Source: Gnomoniopsis sp. IMI 355080
Lineage: Eukaryota > Ascomycota > Sordariomycetes > Diaporthales > Gnomoniaceae
Length of the DNA stretch: 64,000 bases
Reading direction: 5' to 3'
Assembly: GCA_027946555.1 (NCBI GenBank)
Contig: JAPEVC010000182.1
Coordinates: 1 to 64,000 of the forward strand
Below the pieces are notes generated by a model. It was not told the DNA's origin, did no database searches, and was given only the letters and a program-made list of their open reading frames with translations. Both the position numbers and the translations under genes were made by a program. Every line of letters begins with the position of its first letter. Position 1 is the first letter of the stretch. Shown one piece after another: positions 23,104-33,354 of this stretch.

Positions 23104-25230
23104 CTACAACTGAGCTGCCGTAGCCCCAAGCCGCTTGGTGCAGAAGGACCCAAAGTATTGGTTCAGAACATCAACCGTGCCGCTACCTTCAGCGAGCGAC
23201 ACCACGATTCCCACATAACCGTCTGGCCTAACCACCACAACGCCGCCCCGCTCTTCGTCCAATCCCATCTTTGCGTGAGCAGAAGCCTTTGCGTCTGGAA
23301 CGCGTCGGTCCCATCGATCGTCAGCGTACACGTGACTTCGATAACGCCCCAAAAGCTCTGGGACATCACGACTAATTTCGATGCTGCTACGAAGGGCGGC
23401 AAACACCGTGCAGATGGTGAAGAATAGACTGTGGGGGTTGTCCTGCTCGTGATGCGATACCTTGTTGATGTCCGCACGCGAATAGCTCGAGTAGAACGAG
23501 CCCTTGCGCCCGAGGTGGTGGGCAAAATCCTTGAGTGCTTGTTGTGTAACAGATGGCTTGCCAGCAAAGACAAAGAGCCTGAAGGACCCGTTCAAAGGGA
23601 TCTCCTGCTCCAGGTGAACGACGTTGGCGTCGACTACCCGGGTGACGTCGGCGTTGATCAACAAACGGCCCGTCCGGAGCTTGGTGCCCTTGGGCTGGAC
23701 GAGTTGCGACTGCACGGGGTGTTCTGACGACCAATTGAGCGCATTAGGCCCATACGCGACACCATACCCGCTGGTGAACTCGCACGATTCTTTGAACGTC
23801 TTGACAAAGGCGTTCTCTTCAAAGGACTTGTCATTTGTCGTCCCATGTGCTGCCTCAACCTCACTGGCGTCAGGTGGTCGCTCGGAGAACAATTTGGCAT
23901 ATTTATTGTCAAAGGCCAATAGTGTCTCGGCAACCTCTTTCCGTTCAGGTTCGTATGTTTTCAAGATACCACGGTCGGCGAATCCCGCTTCCACTGCGTG
24001 TATCTTCCACGCCAAATTTTGGGCGTCGAGGAAAGCAGTGTTCATGCCTTGGCCAGCTTTGGGCTATGGACAGACCGTATCAGTACGAAGCATCATCACT
24101 GGAGAGCCCTCCTTCCCCTGTGTAGGTCGACTTACACTGTGAGTATGGCAGGCGTCACCACCCAGGAAGACACGGTGGTCTAGAGTGTAACGATCCGAGA
24201 TGCCTTGACCAATAGGATAGACTGAGTACCACTCCACCCTCTCCCATTCTATTGAATAAGGCTCCAAGATCCTTTTGGCAGACGCCTGGACTTCTTCAGT
24301 AGTAGCCGTCTTGCGGGGATTCCAGTCTGGGTCTGTGGACGAGGCAATTTGAATATAGAGTCGCACCAGGTTGTCCTCGCGGGGGATGACCATGATAGAG
24401 CCGTGGGCGGAGTGTATAGTACATTTCATCTTTTGGAATATTAGTCAACATGTCGTGGATGTCGCGGAAATGGAATTGACTTCGTTGCAGCTGACCTTGA
24501 TATCTGGGAAGTCGGTCTTGACAACACCGTCCATAACACCCCACACATGGGCGATGGGATCCTTGTGCGTGATTCCAATCTTCAACTGTTCTCGCACAAA
24601 AGACCTTGCGCCCTCGCCGCCAAAGAGGTATTTCGCGCGTACAGTCTCCCGCGAGGTACCGTCAACGTGTTGTAGCTGGACCTCGACTGGATACTCAGGA
24701 TTCGCCCTCTCATCGCTGGTAAACCCTGTGATGGTCCAGGATCGCTGTACCTGGGTTCCGTTCTTCTCTAAATCACCGAGGAAAACGCGCTCAATCATAC
24801 CCTGGTGTAAGAGGGTGGTGAAAGGATACCTCGCATCGATGAAGCTGGGGCAGCTGGCCCATGTGCCGGTACGGGTGATACCTTTGCCGTTACGCGGAGG
24901 GTCCCAAAAGGCCACTTCGTAGACTCTTGCGGGCTTCCAGGCCATAATATCTGACTTGAGCCCCATATTCCGAAGAAGATCTAACGACCTGGGCTGGATG
25001 CCATCGGCGCGACCTGTCGGGGTAGGCTCAGCTCGATTGTCGATGTGCTTGATTTTGTAGCCCCATCGTGCCAGACAGGTTGACAGCATCAACCCTACCG
25101 GACCGGCTCCAACAATGACTACGCAGGTTCTAGTTAGCAATCACGAGGCAGAGCGCATCATGCGTGCAGAGGGCGCCATACCAATATCATACTGAGTGTC
25201 GGAGGACTGCCTCGCAGGCTGTGTCTCCAT
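23104..25230 (-). CDS. Phenol 2-monooxygenase-like FAD hydroxylase
   Basis: Four exons on the minus strand: 25230-25182, 25118-24496, 24429-24136 and 24063-23104, about 641 residues. Introns are 63, 66 and 72 nt. The first join creates the start of the FAD-binding motif, D-I-V-I-V-G-A-G-P-V-G (residues 15-25). The second FAD signature, F-L-G-G-D-A-C-H-T-H-S-P-K-A-G-Q-G-M-N, is rebuilt across the third intron. The arrangement is that of class A flavoprotein aromatic hydroxylases: an N-terminal PHBH fold and a C-terminal thioredoxin-like dimerisation domain. Such enzymes use NAD(P)H and O2 to add a hydroxyl to phenolic rings. The true substrate cannot be read from sequence; it could be a simple phenol (catabolism) or a secondary metabolite. 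No biosynthetic cluster genes lie beside it. Confidence 0.92.
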
Positions 25231-27108
25231 GACTGCTCTTCTCAAGCTGCAGGATGAACTTTCGGGCTGAAAACTTCACGGTTTGGTTGATGGAAAAAAA
25301 AAAAAAAAAGGAGAGAGAGGTCTCGGACGACAGGAAGGGAAGGATGGGTCGAACGACGCCTCAGGAACGAGAAAAGAAGTGAAGACTGTGTAAATATAGT
25401 AAATCTTACGAGAAGCGAAGAGCGGAAGGCGAGAAGAGCGAAGACAGCCGAGTGGACAGCCGTGATTTAAAATCAAGGCGGAACTTAGCAGGTGAGATAC
25501 GAACCCATGTCGGAAACTTGAGGCCGGAAGTGGACATCGGGATAGTTTTATGGCTAAGGCGTGGGAGCGCGGCAAGGCAGGTCGGGACGTGTCCCGCCTC
25601 ATTGAGGAAAAGGTGGGGGGGGGGGGACTCATGGCCTCGCAACAGAAACGCCCGCTAATCATGGCAACTAGGTCCCCGATGCCCGCCGTTGCAGCCGAAT
25701 TTAGGGCTTTTAGATCTCGAGTCTTGTCTTAAGACGATGGTGCTAACAAGGAGGGGTTTCCTTGGCCTGCCATGTAATAGCCTCGCGCACTCGCACACAG
25801 GCCGACAGGAAGATGGACACCGGGACAATGCGGGCCTGGTCCAGCAACTGGGCTGACAAAAACATGCAGAGGGAGCCGAAGTCTTGCTGGCGGGTCCAGG
25901 GGGCATGATGGATTGATGGCATCATGGATCCAATGCCTGCCAGATCCCAAAATAAGGACTTGTGCGAGGCGTCGGGCGTTTGTTGGGCGTGTTGATGGAG
26001 GAGGCTGAGGACCCCGGGACATGAGGACGGCAATAGGGAAAATCTAGGCCTGTGGGGCCCCGCGGCACGGCTCCAAAGATCGGGAACTACATAGTACTAC
26101 GCAGTACATGTAACTCGCATCAGGATGGACCCCTGCTGAGACGACATGCCAGCCAGGCCTGCTGACTCATCAAAGGGTCTTGATGCTATGTCCGGTGCTA
26201 GCAAGTACGGAGCTTTTCTCCTTCTTTTTTCTTTACCAAAAAAACAAAAAAAAATGGTATTGACGACAGCCACAGAGCCAGGGAAGTGTCCATCGATGGG
26301 CGACGCCTGTGTGTACCAAAGGTGCATATGTGCATTGGACAAGTGTCTTGATGCTACTGAGGAGGATGCGTGGATGGAGACTTGAGGTATTAGCCTCAAG
26401 AGAATGCTGTGGCTGTGGCTGTGACAGTTTGACAGAGCCGAATACGGTCGGAAGACTCTGCAGCAGGTGTGACGGACTGGCGGAGGGTTTCTCAGACGAC
26501 TCGGGCCACTTGGTTGTCATGTAGAGCATGAGGGTAAGCCACACACCGTTATGAGATGGGTGGTGCTTTACTATTGTGGCATGAATCAATTGTAGGTGGA
26601 GGTTGGGAGGGAGGTTTGCTGTTGTTACCTACCTATTCACTGGTAACTCATTGTGGCAGCACCTGTGATGCGGTTGAGGCCAACAGTGCACTGTATCTGG
26701 CCCAAGCTGTTGACTATTTCAAACCCTTTTTGTATTGCTGGACCCAGTTCTTCTTCATAGGCACGCGTCAGAACTCCCCTCTCCCCCTACTCAGCTTTTC
26801 TCTGCTTTTGCAAACCTTGTCTTGAAAGCTCCATCTTCTGCCTACATTCCATCCTTCATCCCAGCTCTGCGAACAAGCTCAGCCTTGGATTGGCGGTCAA
26901 CCCAATTAACTGGCTTTGCAATCGCCCCGTTGGACACGTTTGCATCCTTCGTCGTATGGGAATGAATCTCGCCGAAGAATCTCCCAGCGCCATCCTTGGG
27001 AACTTTATACCTGTCTCTGCCTCGGGGCCTCTCACTCGCCCTGCCTCTGTTCAACACGCACACACCGACGTTGGCCTACACATTCATCTGAACCTCACAG
27101 ACTCTCAA
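25231..27108. other. Divergent promoter region
   Basis: About 1.9 kb between the monooxygenase (minus) and the unknown-protein gene (plus). It contains a 16-nt A run (25294-25309), a 12-nt G run (25615-25626) and TACATAGTAC at 26088-26097. A CT-rich segment near 26770-26880 probably marks the right-hand promoter. No gene supported. Confidence 0.55.
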
Positions 27109-29097
27109 ATGGATCGTCTGGCGCATGCGTGAGTATCTTGTCTTCCTCATCTTAGCTTGGACCTCAAAGACTGAGCACGAGAGCTAACAGCCTCACTAAA
27201 GCCTACCGGGCAATTGCTCGCCCCAAAAGCCTCAACGACACCAACATCTATCGAATGCCTCTGACAGTGTTGGGTCCACAAACGCTCACCACCACGCCAA
27301 CGGCTCAGAGGGATTTTGCGGTCTGGCTGAGTCTGCACGAGCGCGGCACGCTGCAGCTCTGGTTCGTGAGGCCGGCTACGGTCCAGACGCCACCGACAGA
27401 GACCCCTTCAATAGGCCAGTCCGCGACAACATTTTGGCCTCTCATGAGCGTCGCAACGAAGGGGAGCCCATGCGAGGACGCTGCACTCCAGCTCCCATGC
27501 GTGACGCCCCCCGCCACGGCGATCGCGACCGTTCTACACGAGAGGATGATGCTTTCCCCTCTCGTACCCGTCCTTCGCGCTCTCGCTCTCCATTCAAGCG
27601 CACTAGATCGCCTGACAAGACCCCACCTGCTCCCTACTCGATGACTGCTGATTCCGATCTGGCTGAGCGCAGACGCAATCCTGGTCCAGCTGGAATTGAC
27701 GTTGGAACCGCCCGCCAGTATGGTTCTGTGTCCAAGAAGGCGATCGTGGTCAATTCTCTGTCTCAGCACCAGTCGCAACAGGGCACCATCCTCCCTCCCA
27801 ACACTCCGTCTACACCACTGCGTCGTATGCCTAGAATGATGACTTCGTCTATGAGTGAATGTGATGAAGATGAAGGCTCATCTTACTATAGCGAGGAGGA
27901 ATTTGGCCAGGCACACCCTTCCTATGTCTCCCCTCTGCGTGTGCGCAAAGGTGTCGACAGCGACAACAACATTGTTTTGCGATCTCACAGCACCTGGGGC
28001 AAGGCTCCTTCGCCTGGACGCCAAGATAGCCGCTACGCTCACCCTCCGCAGTGGTCAGTAGTCTTTCTGCTTCCTTGCTCTTACTCTTGCCGTCCGTTCT
28101 GCTCTTAGCCTGCGCGATTGTACACATTTGCTGACCATCTTGCAGCGAGGCACGCCAGGGCTTGCAAAAGACCGCCACCACCGGCGATCTGCGCCAGCGG
28201 GAGCCTGCTCAAACGTCGCGCAACTATTCTCCTCTCTCCGATTATCTTTCGAGTCGGGAAACTGTGAAGAGAAAGGAGATGGTTGGTAAACACGGCTGGC
28301 TCGAGCGCACCAATAGCCCAAACAAGCAGCCAGACGTGGAGAATAAGAGCCCGGCGCAGCAACAAAAGAAAACAGGGTTTCTCAATAATCTTAAGAAGCT
28401 TGCCAAGGGCATCACCTCTGACATCACAGCATCTGCGTCTCGCAATAAAATTCGCGAGAGGGGTCCGCAGGTTTCGCGTCTTACCGTCTCTCTGGACCCC
28501 CGCGAGCAAAGCCTTTTGTACTGTGAGCTCGAGTTCCTCTTGACGACCGCCCTGGACAGCTACATCAACAGCCAGTTCAATGCAGGTCGCCTCGATGCCG
28601 ATAAGTACAAGAAGGTTGTCGATGGCTGGCAACAGCGCGGCCGCCCCAAGGTCATCGGCTTCCGTTATGACCTCGAGACGCAGCTCGATCTGGTCTTGCT
28701 GCACAATGAAGACTTTCGCTTCTATGGCAAGCGCGCGGGCCTCATCGCAGCTGTCAACGGCGTACTGGACATGATGCGCGTTGATGCCCGCGCCATGCGC
28801 ATCCGCACCTTCTGCCAGCCCGACACCGTCGTCGCCAAGCAACTGCTCGACGCCCAGTCCCTCTTCAATCTAACTGGGTGCTGCGAGCAGCAACAAATCC
28901 AACTGGCTGAGGTCATTCAGTTCTTCAAGGTGATCCTAGAGAGGGAACAGAGCTACCGTCAGCGTGAGGACTGCGACCAGCTTGACGAAGATGAAGAGCA
29001 GTGGCGTGGTAGTGGAGGCACGGGTACCGATTCTCAGCCCAAGCAGTCACAGTCATCCAAGAACAGCGCATCTGTTCCAGGTGACTTCTCGTTCTAA
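27109..29097 (+). CDS. Conserved fungal protein of unknown function
   Basis: Exons 27109-27128, 27202-28053 and 28146-29097 give about 607 residues. The first intron (GTGAGT..TAAAG, branch GCTAAC) joins a tiny first coding exon (20 nt) in frame to the rest; ATG 27109 has a good context (CAAATGG). An in-frame ATG at 26956 is an alternative that would add about 51 residues. The N-terminal half is disordered, with R/S/P-rich segments (S-R-S-P-F-K-R-T-R-S-P) and an acidic patch. The C-terminal third (about residue 420 on) appears folded and helical, with F-L-L-T-T-A-L-D-S-Y-I-N, a Y-D-L-E-T-Q-L-D-L-V block and a Cys-Cys-Glu-Gln stretch, ending in an acidic tail. I know no domain for it. Confidence 0.82.
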
Positions 29098-29816
29098 GGC
29101 GCTAACCCCGGAGCAGCGTGGTACTGCTGCAATGTCGGAATTTCGCTGCTGCCTATTCTCAAGGAGTATAAGACTCGAGGGTGCTACCTGACATACCTAT
29201 CGAACGTTTTCGTTTTCCGCAGCGGAGCGTATAGGAAATCTTGTAAGTGGTCTGGTCTGCCATCAAGGATGGGCAATAATGAAGGCTTGTGCGAAGAACG
29301 GGAACTCCCTTGGTCTGCGCTGTATGTATGTTGTTATTTGGTGTCCGCGCCGATTCCCTTCGTGTAATTTGAGCTTCCTTCCTGGCATATCCAGGACTAG
29401 CAATGTGTACAGAAGACGACTCGAGGGAATTCCTGATACACCTATCGACAAGATGAGACTTGTCGGCACAATCAACCGGCTTAAATTTTAAGAAAATCTG
29501 CTATCGGTAGTCGATGGTCCCGAACGGCGCGGAGGACCGAAGAAATAAAAATGAAAAAAACAGTCAGCCGTTTTTCTCGGTCATACAAATCCAACCTCCT
29601 CAAAATATAGATTCAATGGTATCACGAGTAGGTACAATACATAATACACACCCGACGGGCTCGCCAGCACGTACACTCCAGGTCTGAATTTGACGTGAAC
29701 CATGTCACGAAGAAAGCCTGCCCCGGGCGGCTGTGTCATTTCTCGAGGTATGATTAGGTATGATTTGCAGTGGTTTCCCCACAAATTCGTACCATTCTAG
29801 GGCGTCCGCACACACA
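29098..29816. other. Convergent 3' regions
   Basis: Holds the 3' ends of the unknown-protein gene (plus) and the glycine-zipper gene (minus). Two imperfect copies of a segment of about 30 bp beginning GACTCGAGGG occur at 29172 and 29418. No gene supported. Confidence 0.5.
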
Positions 29817-30542
29817 TCAACGGGCGTACGCCTCTCCAGATCGCCGCCGGCTCCTCCGCCTCTCCCCATCAACGTCCACGTCGTCCCCGGTCGTGCGACC
29901 CCTCGAGTCCCGATGCCACTTCTTCTCCCAGGCCTCTTGCTTGTCGGGAACCTTGTCACGGGATTTCTCGATTCTCTTCTCGATGGCATTCGCGCCAAGG
30001 CCACCCACAGCCGCCCCAAGCACAGTTGAGAGTAGCCTCGTGCGTTCCTGATCATGGTAGCTTCGGCGACGATGGCCGTGGCCTTTCCCATGCGCGGCTG
30101 ACTCACTGGCCTCGCGCGCAACCAGGCCACCCACAATGGCGCCCAACACACCAACACCTAAGCCCGAGGTGGAATTTGAGAAAGCACCCTTGATCAGACT
30201 GTGGGCCTTCCTGACTGGGTCCTCGTTGCCTGAATCATCGTCCTGCGAGGACCGTGACGGTGAGCGACGACGGTCCCGGTGGCTCCGGCGTCTTGCAGGC
30301 GGTGGTAGAGACCGATGGCGTTTTCTGGAGCGACGCACGGCGGGGCCGTCGGGGTGCAAGGTAGAGGATGATGCGTTGAGGATGGGGTCGTAGGGCGACT
30401 GGGTCTCTGCGTAGGGCAACGCACCTGAGGCATACTGTCGAGCTTGGGCGGCCTGACGAGCGCCATACTGGTTATAGCTGGCGCCGCCGTAGCCGTAACG
30501 GCCTAAGCCGACGGCGTCGTCTCCATAGTAGTGGGCTGCCAT
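29817..30542 (-). CDS. Glycine-zipper-like small membrane-associated protein
   Basis: Single-exon frame of 241 residues. The N-terminus is rich in Tyr, Gly, Gln and Ala; a middle Arg/Ser/His segment is strongly basic. Two glycine-spaced hydrophobic stretches follow: S-G-L-G-V-G-V-L-G-A-I-V-G-G-L-V-A (about residues 135-152) and L-S-T-V-L-G-A-A-V-G-G-L-G-A-N-A (about 175-190). This spacing resembles glycine-zipper 2TM segments that pack helices in membranes, as in other small fungal proteins of this type. The tail is basic and acidic mixed. No signal peptide is evident. Function unknown; the glycine-zipper reading is inference from residue spacing. Confidence 0.75.
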   Translation of the reverse strand: MAAHYYGDDAVGLGRYGYGGASYNQYGARQAAQARQYASGALPYAETQSPYDPILNASSSTLHPDGPAVRRSRKRHRSLPPPARRRSHRDRRRSPSRSSQDDDSGNEDPVRKAHSLIKGAFSNSTSGLGVGVLGAIVGGLVAREASESAAHGKGHGHRRRSYHDQERTRLLSTVLGAAVGGLGANAIEKRIEKSRDKVPDKQEAWEKKWHRDSRGRTTGDDVDVDGERRRSRRRSGEAYAR

Positions 30543-31173
30543 GGTAGCGTGTAGGTGTCTTCAGACGAGACGGGCAACGTCCCAGTGAGCGCCATTCAAG
30601 AGGTGCAAAGCATAGTCGAAGCCGAGGGAAATGAGAGTACGGAAAAGACTGTTCTGGTCACGGGGGGCCGCTCGCAAACAGCATGGGCTGGTTGGCTGAC
30701 GACATGGCTAAAACTATTCTGGTACGAGGTGTGCCAGGTATGTCCATGCAGTGACCCAGCGGACGAGCTGGGGAGAAAACCTGATGCACCACCTCCTTTC
30801 GCGAGCTCGAGATATATTGCAAAGTCGCAACGAGGCAGAACAGGCCATCAACAAGTTGGCAGCACTGCCCGCGGGCGCATGATGCAAGGTCAGTGAGGAA
30901 ACTCGTGATTGGAACGTGCGTGGAACCTACCAAGGTACCATGGTACCTATGCTTTCCTTCAAGAAGTCAAGTCCTGTCATGTCTCCTGGCAGCAAGCACG
31001 GTATTACTAAGCTTACCTAATTCGCGACCATGTACTTAGTGTACTACGGTACATAGTACAGTACTTTGGTACTTGCTTCCTTCCCCAGTGCTGGTGGACG
31101 TGGACCCCCACCTGCCGTTCCTACCAGGTTGTGGGCATGAAACCTGTTCGCCTTGGCATTTACCTGACCCGTC
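30543..31173. other. Divergent promoter region
   Basis: Shared upstream region of the glycine-zipper gene (minus) and the MFS gene (plus). It contains a cluster of GTAC-type palindromes at 31031-31075, including GTACATAGTAC at 31049-31059. No gene supported. Confidence 0.55.
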
Positions 31174-32897
31174 ATGTCAGCTTCCTCCCCAAATCACCAA
31201 TCACCACCAACTGTTCGCAGGTTGGCAGCCATCTCCATGTCCCAATCCGGCGCAACAGCAAGCACAACAGCAACATCAAAACCACCAAAACCACCACAAC
31301 CACCAGCACCACCAACAACACAAGACACTAAAATATGCCACGGTATCCCAGAGCAGGCAGGCTTGGGCCCTCCCAGTGCTTCCCCCGTGGCGCCGGCCCT
31401 GGAGAAGTGGAACCAGCCGAGAGTGAATCGCAATAGATACTTTGCCACCGTCTTTGGCCTGACAGTCATGGGCTTGAACGACGCATGCCTTGGTGCCTTG
31501 TTCCCATATGTGAGGTCCCGTCTGTCCGTTGGTCTGTGTCTTTGATGGACTTACTGTGCTAGGTGCCCTCGTTGTTTGCTAACCCGGCCTATCAGATCGA
31601 AAGTTACTATGGCATCGACTATACCGTCGTCTCGCTGCTCTTCCTTACTTCCTTTGTGGGCTACATGGCTGCTGCTCTATCTAGCAATCTTATCCACTAT
31701 CATTTCGGTCAGCGCGGTGTTGCCATCATCGCTCCCCTCTCTCGCCTGATTGGATATCTTGTCATGGCCCTCCATCCACCTTATCCCGCTCTGCCCGTTG
31801 CTCTCCTCTTTCCGGGCTTTGGCAACGGTCTCGAGGACAGCGCATGGAACGCTTTTGTAGGCGATTTGCAGCATGCTAACCAACTATTGGGAATCATGCA
31901 TGGCGCCTACGGAGCCGGCGCCACTATAGCTCCTCTTATTGCCACCACCATGGTGACAAGAGCAACCCCGAAACTCCAGTGGTATGCGTACTACTACGTG
32001 ATGATCAGTCTGTCTGCCTTGGAAACTTGCCTGACCACCACTGCTTTTTGGCGCGCCGATGCTGTGTCCTACAAACACAAACACGCTTCGGGGCAATCAG
32101 TCGAGGCGCGCACCACAACTAGGGCTGTCCTCCGCGAACCCATCACTTGGCTGATCGCCCTGTTTTTGTTGGGTTATGTGGGAGCTGAGGTCTCTCTTGG
32201 AGGCTGGATAACTACCTTTAGTAAGTAGTGTCTCTCGTACGAGATTGGTCCCTCAATAATGGGCCCCGTGTATCATCTCACGTACTCAACAACGTTTACA
32301 CATGGCAAGCACTAAGCTCCTTGTTCTCCAGTGCTTGTTACCAGGAAGGCAGAGCCCTTCCTAGCGGGGCTGACGGTAACCTTCTTTTGGCTGGGTCTGA
32401 CGATTGGCCGTATCACACTGGGGTTTCTCACCGGTCGTATAGGCGAGAAGCTTGCCATCACGATTTATTTGTTGCTTTCCATTGCCCTGCAATTGCTGTA
32501 CTGGCTGATTTCCAATTTCGTTGCCTCGGCCGTATGCGCAACCTTTCTGGGCTTCTTCCTCGGTCCCCTCTTCCCCGCCGCCATTGTGGCTGCTACCAAG
32601 CTTTTGCCGCCGGACTACCATGTCAGTGCCATTGGCTTTGCCGCGGCTTTTGGAGGCGGTGGCGCGGCCATCTTCCCATTCGTCGTTGGTGCGATAGCAC
32701 AGGCTAAAGGCGTTGAGGTTTTGCAGCCCATCATAGTCGCTATCCTTGCCTTCGTCTTGTTTATCTGGCTGAGCCTACCTGGGGGCCTCAGGAGAGGTGG
32801 CCTCGAACAAGCACGAGAAAGGCACGAGCCTGTTGGACAAGAGTTTCGTCGCCTGTATGGCCGAGTGAAACACAGGACTACTTGCTACAAGGAATGA
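31174..32897 (+). CDS. MFS transporter, BSC6-like
   Basis: Exons 31174-31509, 31563-32220 and 32332-32897 encode about 519 residues. Introns are 53 nt (GTGAGG..CTAG) and 111 nt (GTAAGT..CTCCAG). After a Pro/Ser/Gln-rich cytosolic N-terminus, the protein has about 12 hydrophobic helices. The start of helix 1 (F-G-L-T-V-M-G-L-N-D-A-C-L-G) and the Y-G-I-D-Y-T-V-V-S-L-L-F block after it resemble the fungal BSC6-like branch of the major facilitator superfamily. The second half contains the loop G-R-I-T-L-G-F-L-T-G-R-I-G-E-K. The substrate is unknown. ATG 31237 (in frame, 21 codons later) is an alternative start; 31174 is favoured by a purine at -3. Confidence 0.9.
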
Positions 32898-33354
32898 CTC
32901 CATACTTGTGATGCCAATGTCTTGCATGACAAACAAGTAGCTGACCAAAGCAGCCAATTCATTGTACATGGTTGATACGTTTATAAGCGTGTACCTAGGC
33001 AGCTAGAATGGGATTCGTCGGCGAATGCGAGCATGGAAAGGGTGCTGTGGACTAACCATGTGACCTCAAGGCCCTGGTCGATATCACTGGCCAATCGCCC
33101 GGCGAACCCAACACGCAGCCTGTGTACTGAACCCCCAGGCGCATCCCATAGACGAGGTTAATCATGTCAAGTTTGGCAACATCAGCGGTCCTGGGATCAC
33201 CGCTGCATTTGTTGGACATCGCTCACATGTACCAAATCGATGACCATCATCGCCCGCTTAGGACGGGGTGAGTTGATGGAATATTGAATTAATATAGAGG
33301 TGTCTCGGCGGTGATCATATGTGTACAAATGCGCACACCATATCTGCCTTCTCA
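32898..33354. other. Convergent 3' regions
   Basis: Space between the ends of the MFS gene (plus) and the DDHD gene (minus), about 460 bp. No gene, repeat or RNA seen; presumably two 3' UTRs. Confidence 0.55.

Noticed and set aside
23104..32897. Secondary-metabolite cluster made of the monooxygenase and MFS transporter
   Set aside because: They are about 6 kb apart with two unrelated genes between, and no synthase, transferase or cluster regulator is present.
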